64,000 nucleotides of DNA from Blasia pusilla (GCA_050084515.1 CM114273.1:10540001-10604000), one strand, 5' to 3'. Counted from the stretch's first letter, positions 11,739 through 24,641 are shown. Notes: generated by a model from the sequence alone, not told the origin. Made by a program: numbers and translations.

Positions 11739-13800
11739 CAATATGGGTTGCTAACACCAAGCTTGAAGTTGTGTACCTTTAAGCGCTTGATGTCAGCTTC
11801 CTTAGTTGGTTAGAGTTGATGTGAGATCAGAGCTTGCAGTGGAACCCGTTTGAGGATAGATCTAACATTGACAAGTTGAAAAAAGATGGAGGATGGAGCA
11901 CATATCACCATTTGTGGGATCCACAACGGATGCATTGGGAAATGGATGGATTAGAACATTAAGTCTTGAAATGCCTGACCTATCTCTCTTGATTGTGCAT
12001 CCTTGAAAAGCAAAACTGAAAATTGTTTGAGGGTTATCCTTTGTTTGTGAACCTGACTCAGGTTCTAGTTATCCCTGGTGGATCTAAAGATACTTTGACT
12101 TGGAAGCCTTACCAGAAACAACAAACATTCAGAGTGGACCCTAAAATGGGTCAAGAGCTCGAGAGGGTGTCCTAGTGGTTCTATATCCCCCAAGATGTTG
12201 TGGTGAGGTTGTTAATGTATTGGGGGACAAGATAGGGACAAGAGATTCCCTTGTACCACAAGAAAAGTAGGAGAGGGAAACAATTTAACTTTTGTGATGA
12301 TGGAGATTAAATCTTTGGTGATTACTTGGTCATCTTCAACAAATCCTTTATGGGTAGAGCAAGGAAATATGGAGATATTCTTCAGTTGGAAACACTAGAA
12401 TTGTCCCACAGATTCATGGGGGTAGATTCATGCCTAAGGTTGTTGCATTGGCAAATAATGTCTATTGGGGATCCCAATCGTGTAGAGTAGATGTTGTTGT
12501 AAAGAGATCCTTGATTGACTTTCACAGCTTTGCACAAACACATTGTATGGTAATCAATCACATTATTGAATCATTGTATGCGAGGCTAGTAGGTGCCAAG
12601 ATTGATTTGTTGGGCATGTGGTGAGCGAACCCATTGTTGGAGAGATTATATGTGCCAAGGGGATGGACGTGCGTTTCCAATTCCTAGACCGGTTACATTT
12701 CCATCGAGAGTCTTCCATTGTGACCATCACCAACGGTATGGTCAAACCTGTGAGAGATGCTTCGCCTTGCACCTCGAGTTACAAATAGATATAATACTTG
12801 AGAGAGTGTTGGAGAGAGTTGGAGCATCAAGTGCACGAAGAGAGTCTGGAACACAAAGATTCGCAGGTGGTCCCATGAGAGGATGAGATGGTGAATATCC
12901 TTGTGAGTTTGTGATAGTTGCCCACATCAAGCAACTACGGGAGTTCAAAAAAAGTTACACTCTAATAATATTTAAATGAAAGAATAAATTTTAAATGAAT
13001 TTAATTATTTATTGTAATATCTAAACCATTTAAAAAAAGGAAATTTGGTGGGTTGTGAAAAATTACAAGCCATCCAATAATTGAAGACATGCATCACTTA
13101 AAATTTTATAAAAAATAAATGCATCTTGCATTAAATTAGTAATATGAGTTTGATTGAAATAGTCTTGGTAATCATTTATTCATTCTCCACTTATTTTTGC
13201 AATAATTTATATTGGAAAATGATGAGAAAGTGATTTTTTTGAAAGAAATAGAATCAGAAATCCTCAATTGAAAATAAAAATATTAAAATATTTAAAAATA
13301 AATAATAAAAAATCATGGGAAATCCAATTAGAAAAAAAAATTAAAGGTTTTAAGCGAATTAAATTTGTCTAAAGGTCAATAATTATCATACGCCAAAATT
13401 TATCTTGACAAATTTATGAGGATCATTTAGCAGTGATCGCGTAGAGGTTACCATATGCCTGATTATTAATGATGTCAATCTCTCATGGAGCAAGTAGGGA
13501 TGCAGAGGATCCAGATGTCTTGGGCTTCACAGATGAAGGTAGGTCTCTTGGTAACGCATGGAGCGGAAATGGCCTTGGATCCATTAAGGGAAAAAGCTAG
13601 AAAATAGATGAGGCTCCCTCACTCGTTCACTTTGTTTTAGGCGATGAGGATCTCATCAATGAGTCCTGACCATAGTTTTTGAAGGTTGGATGTTGGTGTT
13701 GGAGTGTCGATACTATGAGCGATGGGCGAAATGAGTAGGGTGCCTATTCTTGATGCTCACTAGGAGCCCGTGCTGAGTTCTTTGTTGGGAGCGGCCATAA
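11739..13800. other. Mosaic of degraded retroelement sequence and AT-rich DNA
   Basis: The stretch 12580-12890 holds a reading with a degenerate CCHC knuckle (CDHHQRYGQTCERC followed by FALHLEL). It aligns with the family A Gag knuckle (CEYCHKYGHTRDRC, FDLHRE), so a relic of a family A gag is present. The rest, including AT-rich 12950-13430, shows no recognisable gene. Confidence 0.5.
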
Positions 13801-13995
13801 CCATGTTCTATTATATTATTTTTTTGATGTTGTAGCATTGGGAGGTACATTTAGTGGAGTATTTTGTCTGGCCGCTACATTATATGAGTGTGGAGGTAAT
13901 GTTTTTGCCCCATTGTTAGAGGTCATTATAGAGAAGTTTGTGGGCATACCCTTGGAGCCTATGTTGATGACATCCACCGTCATGGTAGGGTACAA
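13801..13995 (+). pseudogene. Fragment of family A pre-protease domain (third copy)
   Basis: The plus-strand reading contains VALGGTFSGVFCLAATLYE and then IPLEPML. It matches the block immediately before the protease in both larger family A copies (41620-41916 plus, 33398-33072 minus). The match stops near 13995, where chromodomain-gypsy sequence begins. Confidence 0.6.
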
Positions 13996-14003
13996 CCGCT
14001 AGA

Positions 14004-14540
14004 TTGATGGAGTTGCATGTAGCGTACGAGAGCAGAAACCTTAGCGACACCAAACAGAGATGGCCCATTCATGAGAAAGAGTTGTTCGCGGTGGTTGAGT
14101 GCTTGAGGAAGTGGAGTTACTATTTGGGACTTCACAAGACTTGAATGGTCAATAATAACATATCACTCAAGTATTTTGAGACTCAAGATTGAGTGACACC
14201 GAAACAACTACGATGGCATGATACCTTGGCATTGATGAATGTGGAATTAGTCCATCATTCCAGATGCGTTAAGTGGTAGGGATGAGCACATTCCATCGAC
14301 GACGCAAGTCTTGAGAGCAATGTTCTATAAGGAAACAGACCCGGCCTTGAGTGAAGGATACATGAAGGACACCCAAGCAAGTGAGTACGTGAGGAAGTTG
14401 AAGTGGGGTGAGAAGGTGGCCAACATAAGTTTGAAGGAAGGCTTGCTAAGGTTTAAGCAGAGCAGGATCTATGTGGGTGAAGGCAAGTTGTGGACCAAGG
14501 TGTTAGTAGAATGTCACACTGATCCTTGGTAGGATATAAA
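14004..14540 (+). pseudogene. RNase H / integrase N-terminal fragment of the chromodomain gypsy family
   Basis: This is a second, more decayed copy of the segment at about 26050-26590. Shared blocks include the reading TQVLRAMF, the spacing EGYMKD..., KVANISLK and LLRFKQSRI. Frameshifts and stops occur in the RNase H part (14010-14260). It is a fragment without function. Confidence 0.75.
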
Positions 14541-14837
14541 GGGGAGAACTTTAGAGTATCAGCTACGCAAGGGGTGTTCGAAATAAGACTAAATGTGAAA
14601 CTTGCAGGGAAGGAGAGCGTAGTGTTGGATGGAGTGCCCTTGATTGGGTGTAGTATTGTTGCTAGTGACATGTTTTTGGTGTTGCACCTAGTAGACGCGG
14701 AAAATGAAGAGAACTATCATGTGGATGTTACTCAATTCGTCGTTTATCGACCCGAACTGAATTTGGGAGTTCAAAATCTTCCCTCCAATGTCAAAGAGCT
14801 AGTGATGAGAGGTTTAGGGTCTTCATCGGACATTTAG
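14526..14837 (+). CDS. Short ORF of unknown function
   Basis: An open frame of 103 codons follows the retroelement fragment directly. It contains VVLDGVPLIGC and LVLHLVDAENEEN and has no stop until 14837. I do not recognise the family. It may be part of the gypsy relic that precedes it or an exon of a degraded gene. Support is limited to frame openness. Confidence 0.25.
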   Translation: MVGYKGENFRVSATQGVFEIRLNVKLAGKESVVLDGVPLIGCSIVASDMFLVLHLVDAENEENYHVDVTQFVVYRPELNLGVQNLPSNVKELVMRGLGSSSDI

Positions 14838-15004
14838 AACGTTTGTACATTTTTGAGAGAGGTGATTTGGGTAGCTACTGGCACAGGGAGAAAAGGGGAG
14901 TGAGGGATTGTAGGCTACGAAAAAGCTAACTGCAACGTTATCGGCTTCTCCGACTCAGATGAGCAACCAAAGTAATGATTCCTAATGCATCTTAAGTTCT
15001 CATA

Positions 15005-15823
15005 ATGGTGAGTGTCTCCACACTTAATTTTCATTTCGAAAAAAAATCCTCATATTTTGGTTTCATGCAGGAGTCACTTGATGGAACACGTAGTAGATCA
15101 ACGTCTGAATGTTTAGCGGTTGGTGACTCGCAACTTAGAAAAGTAATAAATACTATCCTCGGGAATAACTTAGCCGTTGCCCTCAAAATAACGAATTATG
15201 TCGACTCTCCATGCAATTTAACAATTAAATGTGTAAATGCACAAGAAAATAATACACAAGATGCACCTAAAGCTCCAGTGTCAACAAAGCTCGCGGCTCA
15301 AGCGAGAAGTACATCACTCAAGAAAGCTGCTAAGTCACAAAATGAAGAGAGAAGGAACATTGAAGTCGCCATGCTACATAGAGCCAGCACGCCAAAGGCT
15401 TCTCTAGGAATAGTGGATCGGGAACCAGCGGAAAAAATCGCGAAAAGGATCCCACATAGAACAATTTCAGGTACAAGTGGAGATACTAGTGGTTCGAGCG
15501 CTTCTCCAGAAATTTTAACCGTGAACCCTTCTCAAAACATGAAGAAAAAAGAACCATCCCTAGCACATGGAAGATCTCTCAATAGTATTGGGACCAACAT
15601 CGACCACGGGACCTCGTCCTTGGTAAGACTCAATGGGCATCATCTACACTATCAAGGAATTCACACAGACTTTGATCAGACCCAAAGAGATTCGAGATTA
15701 CTAGCGGGTGGTGGGTCTGTAAATTCGACCATGGAGTATAAAAACTGCTTCTTGGAATTACAAGGAAAGAAAACGTCTCATCAAAATTGGTCATTATGCT
15801 ATCTTTACAATAGTTCTTGTTAA
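15005..15823 (+). CDS. Hypothetical protein, 272 codons, Ser/Lys-rich
   Basis: This is an open frame of 272 codons in DNA without retroelement signatures. The middle part is rich in Ser, Lys and Ala (for example ARSTSLKKAAKSQNEERR), consistent with a disordered region. No transmembrane segment, signal peptide or catalytic motif was seen. A possible acceptor (tgcag) at about 15070 suggests that the first codons may be intronic and the real exon may start at GAGTCACTTGATGG. It might be an upstream exon of a host gene or an unrelated relic. The function is unknown. Confidence 0.35.
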   Translation: MVSVSTLNFHFEKKSSYFGFMQESLDGTRSRSTSECLAVGDSQLRKVINTILGNNLAVALKITNYVDSPCNLTIKCVNAQENNTQDAPKAPVSTKLAAQARSTSLKKAAKSQNEERRNIEVAMLHRASTPKASLGIVDREPAEKIAKRIPHRTISGTSGDTSGSSASPEILTVNPSQNMKKKEPSLAHGRSLNSIGTNIDHGTSSLVRLNGHHLHYQGIHTDFDQTQRDSRLLAGGGSVNSTMEYKNCFLELQGKKTSHQNWSLCYLYNSSC

Positions 15824-18248
15824 GTCCGGGAACACAACAATTGGCATGGGCATGAGAATAGACATTGGTTGTAAATACTTAGAAGTTGAGCATGATGTCG
15901 AACCATGATAGTTTGTGCATGTATTCAACAACCTCTTATACAACTAGACCCAAAGGAGTTTCAAGAGTTCCATTCATTTTTATGATTAAGTTGACAATGT
16001 GGTGTTGGTGCATCCCATGGGCATTCTAGCAAGTGCAATATGTAGTGAGTATGCAGGTTCCATTGTACACTTATGATGAACGTCCTAACTCATGGGCAAG
16101 AGGACGCATGGCACGAAGACGAGTTTGGAAAAGAGATGGAGCGTTATCGTTTCTCCAAACGCGTGTGGAGATCGTAGCGGTGGGGAAAGAAGCAATTTAC
16201 TTGAAAATTTTAGTCATGTAGGGATGTTTCTCGGAGAGAGAAATCGTGCAACTTGAAGAGGTTTTGCGATCAGTAAAGATCATTTAAGAACTACACACTA
16301 AATGTCAAGACGTGTACCCCACTAACATCTTACGACAGAAGAATTAATTTATCTCGACGCAAAGTTATCCCTCCCTGTATCACTATCCCTGATTCATTCA
16401 CGACCGGGAATCTCGCACCGCGACTGGTGCTAATACGTGGCAGGAAGACATGAGCTGTTTTTTCCTTTCGCTCATTCCTTTCCATTCTTCCAAGGAAATT
16501 TGACATGAAAACTCGATGTCTGTTTCGACCAAACATCGTTGTCTCAAGAAAGCAGTGGGTGGATTGAGTTCCGCTCTTACCTTGGTCCCGCACCTCGATC
16601 ACGCGGTTGTTCAACCACTCGGGGCTAGTTTATTGTGGAATAAGAACAACCGATCCGGCGCTGATCCCCAGTGAGAGATTCACCACTATCTTTGGGAACA
16701 TCCACCCGTCGCACTTCCTAAAGTAAAGCTACCTGCCAGGGTTGTGCTTGCCTAAGCGACTGATCTCCTTACCCGCACCGCTAGAGTCATAACAACACAG
16801 AAGGGACACCCTCACCGTGAGTCCCGCAGGATAGCCTCCCTTCCGATTGAAGGCATTTCATGGGGCAAACCCGGTCCATGCTCATCAGCAGTTTGGCCTG
16901 AGGGTTTGCTCTGCTTAGGTGTAATCGAAATCTACATTTCATACTCGGGAGATTCGGACATATCTTCGAGTGGAGAGAAATCTGGATAGATTCTCTCTTT
17001 TAATTTGGAAGTTTTGTCGTAAAATTCAAATCGTCAAAAGTTTTATCTCTTTTTCTTTATTGCATGGACTGCGCCTTTCCGAGATCGGGTGTCATGAGGT
17101 CGACACTTACGTCTCTGGTGTGAGGCAACATATAGTTTACGGTCATGGTGGAAAGGGGAGAAAGGGTCACTACCAGCACGATTATACTCGCTCACTAGTG
17201 TTCGGCCAAGAACAGACTGATTGGAACTTCAAGTGAATTAAAGTTGCATCCACCACTGTAAAGTGGTCCGGATAATTACCAACTGTCCTTTGCAGCAATT
17301 CACTTGGCATGGTACAAGCCCAGATTCAAATTACAACGACTTTAGGTCTTCACTACCGAATTTCTGTGCATGAAGAAGATGCTTCCGACGCGAAGTCACC
17401 GAAATCATGACATTGGAGGAAGAGTATTGGAGGGGCTTTTAACTGTCTTTGGCTGAAGAACGCGCCGAGAAGAGATGCCTTGTGCATGCAGTGGTGGTCC
17501 CCACGGTGTTGAGCCTTTTTGGTAAAGGATAAAGCACACACCAAACAACGGACCGCGAATCCGCGGGGTAGAATGGCTGACTTTAACAGTAGTAGCTGAT
17601 AAGGGAAATTTTCGTCACACGGGGAAACGATGCAGATAAAACTGACAGGAGAGACGCACATCCTCACAGTTGTGTCTCGAAACTCTGATAGGATTTCCTA
17701 GATGTATATATTGCCGCGTCGAAGGTGCAGCGTACATAAATGTTTTCTAGCCACTTCATTTCGTCAAGGTTGTGAGGAACTTCGACAATTTGAATCAACG
17801 CTTCCGGGGACATGATCAATCGCTAGTCGAACGAGTCCTGAATCGCTCTCTCAACGTGATGTTCTCTAACAGCTGTATATATGACATAGCATTATTCTGT
17901 CTCTCCGTAGAATCATATTGTACAGCATCGTGGAATGTATATATTCATTCATTCGCCTTCAGCATGATGTTCCACCCGAGGGGAGCTGAATTACTGCGAT
18001 CAGTCTGTTCAGAATAGTTCATCCTCGTCATCAGTTAGAAGACTGTAGATGTCATTGGAAGGACCACACACTAGCGACGTGGATTTCCGCTCTCGTGGAA
18101 AGAGTCGTTCTCCTTCAAATTAATAGTTTTGAAATTGATGGATAGGGGCTCACAGCAAGCTTGCGATACCAGAGTATAATCAACTCGAGCAGATCAGATG
18201 ATTCCTTACAATTGACATCCGGATCGAGAGTAGCTCGGTGGTGATTAG
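15824..18248. other. No recognisable gene; balanced base composition
   Basis: Short ORFs occur on both strands (for example 16970-17236 plus and 17667-17353 minus), but none shows a recognised domain. TATATA-like tracts near 17705 and 17876 could belong to the promoter of the downstream NLR gene; this is inference. The piece at 16550-16900 was examined for rRNA similarity and none was supported. Confidence 0.45.
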
Positions 18249-21200
18249 GTGTTTGAAGCCGCCAACTGGAATAGTATGGGGAGAAAGAAGTCAATAGGTT
18301 TGGTATTTTGGATATTCTTGCGCTCTAAGTTAGAAGGTCAGTTCGGTCCGTCCCGATCAAGAGTACGATTTCGCAGTTCGTTTCTACGGAGTTGCACTGA
18401 CATATCTACTTCAAATATCGTGAAGAATAGCAAATCAATAGACTCTCATAAAGATCGCAATTGTCCCGACGTCGTCACTGAGGGCGAAGTGGAGACAATG
18501 CAGCCCAAACGTTCACTTGCTGAAAAGGAGAGCCAAGACTCTGCAGAATTGGAAGAAGCATTAACGTTCACGGTAACGAAAGAAAGCTCAGGAAAGGATG
18601 ATATACCTCGCGAGGAAAGGGACGATTCTTCCTCTTGCGGATTTGACTACGAACTTTTTAAAAGTTTGGACCAGTTAGGCCAGCTACTGTGCTACATCGA
18701 TAAGGTGACCTCCTTCATCCGAGCATGGCCACGTGTTCTTAGATGGGAACTGGGAGGATATCATGTAAAAGTTTGTTGACAAGCAGATAGATCTTTGGAC
18801 AAGTCGCTTCCGCGTTATCTCGCTTGAGAAACACATCCGACACGAGAGAATTATCAGGCGAATTAAATGTCAAATGCCTGCGTGCTTGTCACACTTGCTT
18901 TTCAAAATTATACCAAGCATGAAGGGATAAGAAATATTTTGAAGCACCGTTTATTTCAAGAAATATATGAAGATCAGTCGTGCAGTCATCCGATTACAGT
19001 GGGGCGGGGTGGCATTCAATGACAGTTGTTGGTAGCCGATGATGTGCAGATCCTGAAAGAACCTTCTGACAGTTATTCGTCGGACCCTGAGGCTCCAGAG
19101 TTCGTTGAGCGTGCCATCGAATTAGCAGGCGATTTTCTATCCAAGCTGGGTGGCAGTGCAGCAAGAGGTCGTCGTCAGGTACGGAAATAGCTATTGGTTG
19201 TACGCGTGATCTGGGATGCATCAACAGAAGAGACACGCATGTTCACATGGTTGATATTGTCTCTGTTTCGGCTCTCGGTGCGTATATTTACTAAGTTAGT
19301 AGACTCATGCTCGTCGACTGAATTCCGTCGAGTTCAGTCTTGCTTTCAAAGCTGCCACAGTGAGAAAATCTACAAATGTCGACTTCATGTCATGATCTTG
19401 TACAACTCTGAGAAAATGTTGATCTTAGCCAATCATAAACCTCAATGTTGGAATTTCCATTCCAAATTGTCTTCAGGGGTGAGTGATGTTTAGATATTTC
19501 CAATGTGCACTTTCGGGCAGAAGGAAACAGGAGACAATCTCTGATTAACCTTCTCGTTCGTTCTCGTGTTCAATTAATTTAGATCCAGGCCTCCAAGGAT
19601 GAAGCTCTTCGAAAAATTGCCCAATTCTTCGACTTCGCAGGCAACGTGCATTTTATCGGCGTTTTACTGTCCGGGATTACTTTTCTGCTGCAGCGCCGGG
19701 CTTTGATGAATAATAATAGACGGAAGTGGTTTGCTGTTCTGACTTCGATGCGAGATCTGGGAGCTACTCTTGTGGCGGCAATTCCAACGATTTCAAATGA
19801 TCCAGGAAGGGATATTCATTATCGGGACATAATCCGAGATGGGGTGGACTTTGTATTTGAGTGCCTCCGAGACTGTCTAGAAAAACGCGCCGAGTCTCGA
19901 TATCCAAGGTCTGCCCCTCACCTTCCTAAATTTGGTTATAGATAGATCATACGCTTCAGCCTGATCTTGTTTCATCATCGTACATCCTAAACAATGCAAA
20001 ATAGAAAGAATCCCACCTGAGAAAAGAAGTAGAAGCCTCCGCGGTGTGTGCATAAACGAAAAGTAGATTGTTCACTGACACTTTGCCAGACGGTTTCACG
20101 GAACACTCGTGAGATTTTGAAGATGTCGATCCATCCACCTGGATATCGTGGATGCTTTTGCAGGTTTGTACTCTGCGAAGTTACACAGGAGTCTCTAGAT
20201 GCGCATCGGAAGCAAATAGAATCGGTGTACTCGCGTTTGAACTCAGCCATTTCCTCGACGCTACTAAAAGTTTCACATCAAACTGATATTGAGCCAGTAC
20301 CCCTCACCGAAGAATTGAAGGACAAAGGTCTGTAACAAATTCCCAATCCCATGCTAAATGGAATCCTAAAGATAAATGCTAATTGCTCCGAATTCTGAAG
20401 CAAGCAATTGAAATTTAACTCCGCCTGTCTTTTTGAATGCAGTTGGATTGGAGCCGTCTTTACTCGAAATTGTCAAACTTCTCAACTTCTCTGGTCAGGA
20501 GGCAGTCCGCGCGGTGATACTTCATGGTATGGGTGGTATCGGAAAATCCACCCTCGGGAAGGCTGTATACAATCATTTCACCGCTGTAAAGAAGATAATG
20601 CCAGGCACGTATTGCTTTGTTGAGATGCCGACCCCGACGGTTAGTGATGACAACACGCGTAATATTTACAGGATGCAGCGTAAAATCTTGAAGAGTTTGA
20701 AGTATGATCGCGACATTGATCTGCGACCTCCCACGAGCATGCAAACGACCAGTCACGACGTTAATCAAAGCCGCCTTGACCTTCTAAATTGCTTCAAATC
20801 TAAAAAAAACCCCGTCTTCATATTCATCGACAGCGTGGAGCGTCAAGAGGATTTGAAACTACTCTTACCCACGAAGATTGACCAACTTCTTCCGAAGGGC
20901 AGCCGTATACTCCTTGCAACTAGAAACGCACGTGTTTCCGGAGCGATGATGGATATAGGCATCGATCGTGAGCAAGTCAAGGTGCATGAAATGAAGGTTC
21001 TAGGGAGAGAATTAGCTCGACAGTTATTCTGCAGACACGTCTTTGGCGACGAGAGGCCTCCTGTGACGAGACAGAGAGACATTCAAGTGATTTTGGATGC
21101 TTGTGGTGGCCTGCCTCTGGCTTTAGAGGTTATCGGAGGATATCTAAGGTGCTCAGATCCCGGTGACAAGTATGCATGGGAATGGGCATGTCAATCGTTG

Positions 21201-22760
21201 AAGAAATTGTATCCAGCCAGCGGATCTGAGGAAGAGCGTTTAATAAAAACCCTGGAGTTAAGCTACAAAAGTTTGTCACAAGATCTTCGAGACGCCTTTT
21301 TAGACATAATATTCTGTTTCAATGGAAGCCCTTGGAGCGACTTGCAGATCCTTTACGGGAACAAACTGAACCTGTTGAATCAGCGGGCTCTGGTCAAGAA
21401 GGAACTGAAAGTTCTCAAGGGTATTCAGTACTACTGCGCTTCCGTACACGATCTTCTGGTAGGCGTGGGCTACAAGAAAATTAGCGAATCAGGATCACAT
21501 GTTCTGGTGAAGAAGTTTCGGCAAGTCCTAGATCCAGTGAAGGTACTGTAGCAAAACTCTCCTCTTTAGCACTGACTTTCAATCTTCTTCCGTCTGAGCT
21601 TCCGTCTTGATTGTATGTATTCAAGGTTCGGGTTTAGGAAACTAGCTAGTGAGACCATCTTGGCATATTAGAACAGGAAGGTAGGGTATTTTTTCCACGA
21701 CTTCATTAGTTTGTTCTCTACATACAATGTCATCAATCAAGTCTCTGCTTGAAATCCCACATATGCATATTATGAGTAACTCACCTGTCAGTGCAACGTA
21801 TGTATGTACAGAAGCCAAATGTGCTTATGATTCAGGGGGAAGCGAACTGGCCTCCATGGCCTGCTCATAAATTGGACAGAATTTCTCGATCTTTGCGCAT
21901 CCTTATCATTATAGACGTAAAGATTGAAGGCAATAATTGCCAGGTGCCACACAACCTTGAATGCTTCATTTGTGATAAGAGCAGCGTGCCATTTCCAATG
22001 GGAAACATAAAAGGGTTGACATATGCTGATATCAGCAATAACGAAGTTGACGAATGCTTCACGGTGAGGACCAAAATACCCTGAAGTATCCAAAAATTCA
22101 GACGTTTCATCTTTTTACTCAAATCAATAAGATCATAGCTTCACACTCACTTTTAGAAGCTCGTTTGTGCAGTTCCCACCGGCACTGAAGAAATTGAGGC
22201 TTAGTATGGTTCCCAGTTTGAGAAACCTGAAGTTTCCAGATGGAATCTGTTCACTAGAGCAACTGGGACTTCTTTCGTGTGGCGAATTGGAGGAATCTAG
22301 TAGAAACACGAAATTCCCATACCTTGGAAAGCTGGTTATAAAGGATGGTAGCAGCTTCTCGGAAGCGTTGCTGAGTGACTTTGGTAAATTTAAAGCACTA
22401 GAAACACTCTCTCTTCAAAACTGCGCTCAGATACCGTCTTTGGTGCAGAAGTTGCACTATCTACTTTGTCTGCGCCTTTTTCACATAAATAGTACAAAGC
22501 TAAAAGATTTGCCTAAAGGCATATGGTATCTCCCTTCATCAGAAATATATATTGGCAAAGATGTCTCAAGCCTCAGGCTAGTGCGAGGAATGATCAACAA
22601 TCAACAGGACGCGGATCTTAACGTGGTTATAAACTTTTGTCGAAATGGTGACACGTTGAGTGAAAAACCTTCAGCTCTGACTCGGATCTCCGAACCAACA
22701 AAAGGTGGAAATGGAAAGCATGAGGTTGGTGCTGCACTTCTTGAAAGCTTCGGTTGTTGA
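18249..22760 (+). CDS. NLR immune-receptor-type gene (NB-ARC with short LRR), multi-exon
   Basis: NLRs are intracellular immune receptors with a nucleotide switch. Exons with GT-AG borders: an N-terminal exon within 18249-18780 (start and donor uncertain), 19026-19178, 19583-19908, 20164-20327, 20443-21542, 21812-22063 and 22173-22760. Phases agree across the junctions checked. The 20443 exon carries the P-loop GMGGIGKST, a kinase-2-like VFIFIDSVE, RNBS-B GSRILLATRN, GLPL as GGLPLALEV and an MHD-like VHDLL. The last two exons contain leucine-rich repeats (LKKLRLSMV, LETLSLQNC, LCLRLFHI). The N-terminal exons encode a helical region that is neither TIR nor an obvious CC, kinase or hydrolase. 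Kinase-2 has Ser in place of the second Asp. No stop interrupts the chosen exons, so it may be functional. Confidence 0.75.
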
Positions 22761-22833
22761 TGTGTACATCCCACACGGAAAGTGTCTGATTTCAGAGTGG
22801 GTTTGAGATACCACAACTAACGAGGAAAACGTC

Positions 22834-23462
22834 ATGTTCCAGGGTCCCCTTATTTCCAAAGATGTTTTGGCTGCCCAGGAGATGCTCCCTCTACTTCCCG
22901 AAAAGGTACAGTGCCAGTGCTTTACTAGTCTTCTTCAACGACTGTTGAGTTGTAGGGCCGTCACGTCCTTTCGCTTGACGTTTTCCAAATGGCATGTTCT
23001 CGGTGTCAATTGATTCTCTATGCTGATTTATGGATGAACCGACCCGTCTTCTTCAGAGTCGGATTCCAAGACCTAGACCATCTATCAATCCTCACGGGAC
23101 CCGGATTGCACAAGAAGGTTCGATACGCAAAAAGAAGCCAAGACCCAGAGTGTCTAGCAACAAATTCAAGTCACGCATGGTCTGATTCAATGATGGGTGA
23201 CTCTGCCACCCTGCCTTCAAAAAGATCGACAATTGATCAGGAAACTTGCTCGATGCACAAGAGGACCTTTCATCGAGATTCTACTCTGAACCACCTCAAA
23301 GTTTTCCCACATCACATTTTGGATCGTCTACATTCCAAGAGTGGGTTCTCAGGTAGATCTATGAAAGTTTTGCAGGTAGCTTCGAGTCCAGTTTGTACAA
23401 GAGTTCCATGCAAGGTTTCTTGTAAATCCTGGACTCCAAATTCTACACTGGGGTCGTTGTAG
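22834..23462 (+). CDS. Unassigned ORF(s) downstream of the NLR gene
   Basis: A short open stretch (22834-22905) ends at a donor-like AAG|gtacag. A 157-codon frame follows at 22989-23462, rich in Ser, His and Arg. Neither part has a domain I recognise. They may be a 3' extension of the NLR transcript, a separate small gene, or non-coding DNA. Only frame openness and one splice-like site support it. Confidence 0.25.
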
Positions 23463-24458
23463 CTCGAGTCCGAAATGTAAAAGTGCTTATTCGATAGTGT
23501 CGGTTGAGCTTGTGGAGACTCCTTATAAATTGTGGACTGGGCTACGTCATTCGTCGTTCGCGGTCACTGTACTCAAAATTCGCGCGGATAAAATTTGGAA
23601 TTTAAAAGCTTCCATGTTGTGCAAAACTGCGACGAAAGAAACTTCTCAATGAGCATAGCCAGAAAATTAGATCCCCTTTGGTCTTTCATTGTTACATTAA
23701 TTGCTGTCACCGTTAGTATTGTTCTATTCGGAGACTCAATGATTATTCCGGATTAGATTTCGATATAGTAACATCACGGCTTCAAAATAAATCCTCACAA
23801 ATAAGTATCTATTCATCTCCCATGAATTCCAAACCACTATGAACACATGTCACCGTAAAGCAAGATCGCCGAATTTAATTCACCTTCTAACAAATAATAA
23901 TTCGTAAACAAATCAAATCTAACAAGTGATATGTATTCGCGTCACACACGGACAATTTTTTCTATCGATTACATTTTCCGACTAGGGTGCCACTTCCTCT
24001 TCTTGTGTCACACATCTTTACATAACGGACATTGTTGTCATCATGTACACATTCATAAGACCAATATGCAGCTTGGGTTTCGGGTTTTTAAAGAGAGTTC
24101 GGGAAGAAGGTTCAAGTTCCGGTTCTGGGGCAATACAACGAGAAAAAAAAATAACCCGGTGGGCAAGAATACGGTGTGGAGAAGAATGGTCTTGTGTGGG
24201 GAGAGCATTAATACTCACACGGGGGAGTAATTGGTTTGGAAAGGACAGAAATTCTTTTAATCCATCAAACGGTCCAAAAATTCACATTGGAGGGTTGAGA
24301 ATTCTGCACAATAATTGCCTCTGCACTCGGGACTTACGTGTTGTAGGGGCGGTAATGAAACACCATATTTCATCACGAAGTTCATATATCGACCATCATA
24401 CACCAAAAATTTTTCCAATAAAATGTGAAATCAAGATGCAATACCCAAAGCTCTCTTT
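23463..24458. other. No recognisable gene
   Basis: AT-rich intergenic DNA. A 140-codon ORF at 24043-24465 is Arg/Gly/Ser-rich without recognised motifs and runs into the repeat fragment at 24459, so it is not called as a gene. Confidence 0.5.
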
Positions 24459-24514
24459 GATATAAAACCAAATCCACTCTCATGGTCAAAGGCTTGGATT
24501 CCTCATAAGGCAAG
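24459..24514 (+). repeat. Left fragment of repeat B, split by the family A block
   Basis: The sequence resembles the part of repeat B at 36922-37437 that ends in ...AAGGCAAG. It stops where the family A terminus TGTCGTGCGC begins (24515). The continuation of repeat B is found 22.7 kb away at 47266, beginning TCCGCC. Confidence 0.55.
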
Positions 24515-24641
24515 TGTCGTGCGCATACACATCGCTACACAACATATATCGTTGTCACCGAACACACACACAAACACGCACAATCCCATGCTAACTCATG
24601 ACATCCAAACAACGAGACAAGAAGTACCAAAATATCTCCAA
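24515..24641 (-). repeat. 3' terminal region of the family A minus copy
   Basis: The plus-strand reading starts TGTCGTGCGCATAC, and its first 14 bases are the exact inverted complement of 47252-47265. Inward similarity continues for at least 40 bp. The same 127-bp region begins the repeat at 10400. On the element strand it follows a purine-rich tract (AGGGGGGCGA) that could be the polypurine tract. Confidence 0.65.

Noticed and set aside
16550-16900. Possible rRNA or organellar insertion, because of balanced composition and phrases like GGGGCTAG
   Set aside because: No conserved rRNA core sequence or organellar gene could be recognised; left as unassigned.
20460-20768. Minus-strand ORFs over the NB-ARC exon
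   Set aside because: They are shadows of the coding strand; the plus frame has P-loop, GLPL and MHD-like motifs.
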